Shown: in pieces, positions 13,488 through 13,585 of the stretch
Layout: every line of letters begins with the position of its first letter
How positions within the stretch are numbered: the first letter of the stretch is position 1
Assembly (NCBI GenBank): GCA_031282785.1
Contig: JAITDB010000117.1
Coordinates: forward strand, 1 to 13,585
Source: Holosporaceae bacterium
GTDB lineage: Bacteria > Pseudomonadota > Alphaproteobacteria > UBA3830
Length of the DNA: 13,585 nucleotides
Reading direction: 5' to 3'
Translations under genes and position numbers: made by a program
Notes under the pieces: generated by a model
What the model saw: only the letters and a program-made list of their open reading frames with translations
What the model was told of the DNA's origin: nothing
Database searches by the model: none

Positions 13488-13585
13488 GGTTCAAGAGTAG
13501 ATTAGAGAGGAGATTTTCTTAGCCTACTTAACAACAATTTATAAATATTTTCATGCCTATGATTAAAACGCCATTCGGTCTCCTT
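13488..13585 (-). mobile_element. 3' end of an IS1595/ISXO2-like insertion sequence (right copy)
   Basis: These 98 bases are the exact reverse complement of 19-116. The outer end of the element is base 13488, where identity stops. The remainder lies beyond the window. The two copies therefore point their transposase 3' ends at each other across 13.4 kb. Confidence 0.75.
13502..13585 (-). CDS. IS1595-like (ISXO2-type) transposase, C-terminal 27 residues
   Basis: Minus-strand frame open from the window edge to the stop at 13502-13504, giving KETEWRFNHRHENIYKLLL and then a short basic tail ending KSPL, identical to the left copy. Truncated only by the window edge; nothing can be said about activity. 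Confidence 0.68.
   Translation of the reverse strand, partial: KETEWRFNHRHENIYKLLLSRLRKSPL

Noticed and set aside
1..13585. Composite transposon carrying the whole segment
   Set aside because: The interior consists of core chromosomal genes in conserved alphaproteobacterial order, and the 8-bp flanks of the two IS ends differ; a contig break at repeats or independent insertions is simpler.

Overview
The window reads as a piece of the main chromosome of an AT-rich alphaproteobacterium, quite possibly a host-associated one. The evidence is the rpmF-plsX-fabH-ihfA order, the series envC / S41 protease / divergent polysaccharide deacetylase / rppH (both are arrangements I know from Alphaproteobacteria), the moderate-to-low GC content, tight gene packing and insertion-sequence copies at both ends. 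I cannot name a genus from the sequence alone.

Layout. Bases 1-116 and 13488-13585 are the 3' ends of two copies of one insertion sequence. They point inward from opposite ends and are perfectly identical over 98 bp. The left copy encodes the C-terminus of an ISXO2/IS1595-like transposase. Next to it, on the minus strand, is an unrecognised small exported protein (186-737). An AT-rich intergenic region with a candidate promoter leads into plus-strand pyrG, then galU and ugd (UDP-glucose, then UDP-glucuronate). ugd overlaps envC, and envC, the S41 protease, the polysaccharide-deacetylase-like gene and rppH follow with overlaps or zero spacing, so ugd to rppH looks like one translationally coupled unit. 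This unit meets a convergent minus-strand operon, read from the right as rpmF-plsX-fabH-ihfA-fabI: ribosomal protein L32, phospholipid and fatty-acid initiation and elongation enzymes, and the IHF alpha subunit. Between rpmF and the right IS lie about 740 bp with no intact gene, holding what look like decayed coding remnants.

How the genes fit together. The plus-strand group concerns nucleotide sugars and the cell envelope or division (sugar-nucleotide supply, amidase activator, periplasmic protease), plus RNA 5'-end processing. The minus-strand group covers the start of fatty-acid and phospholipid synthesis together with translation. I see no CRISPR array, rRNA, tRNA, defence island or obviously new multi-gene system.

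The most interesting signals are non-coding or evolutionary: a decayed copy of the first 29 bp of ugd sitting exactly on the galU stop codon, followed by two mini-ORFs with good ribosome-binding sites before the real ugd start; the inverted IS ends; the decayed genes beside the right IS; and the unknown secreted protein.
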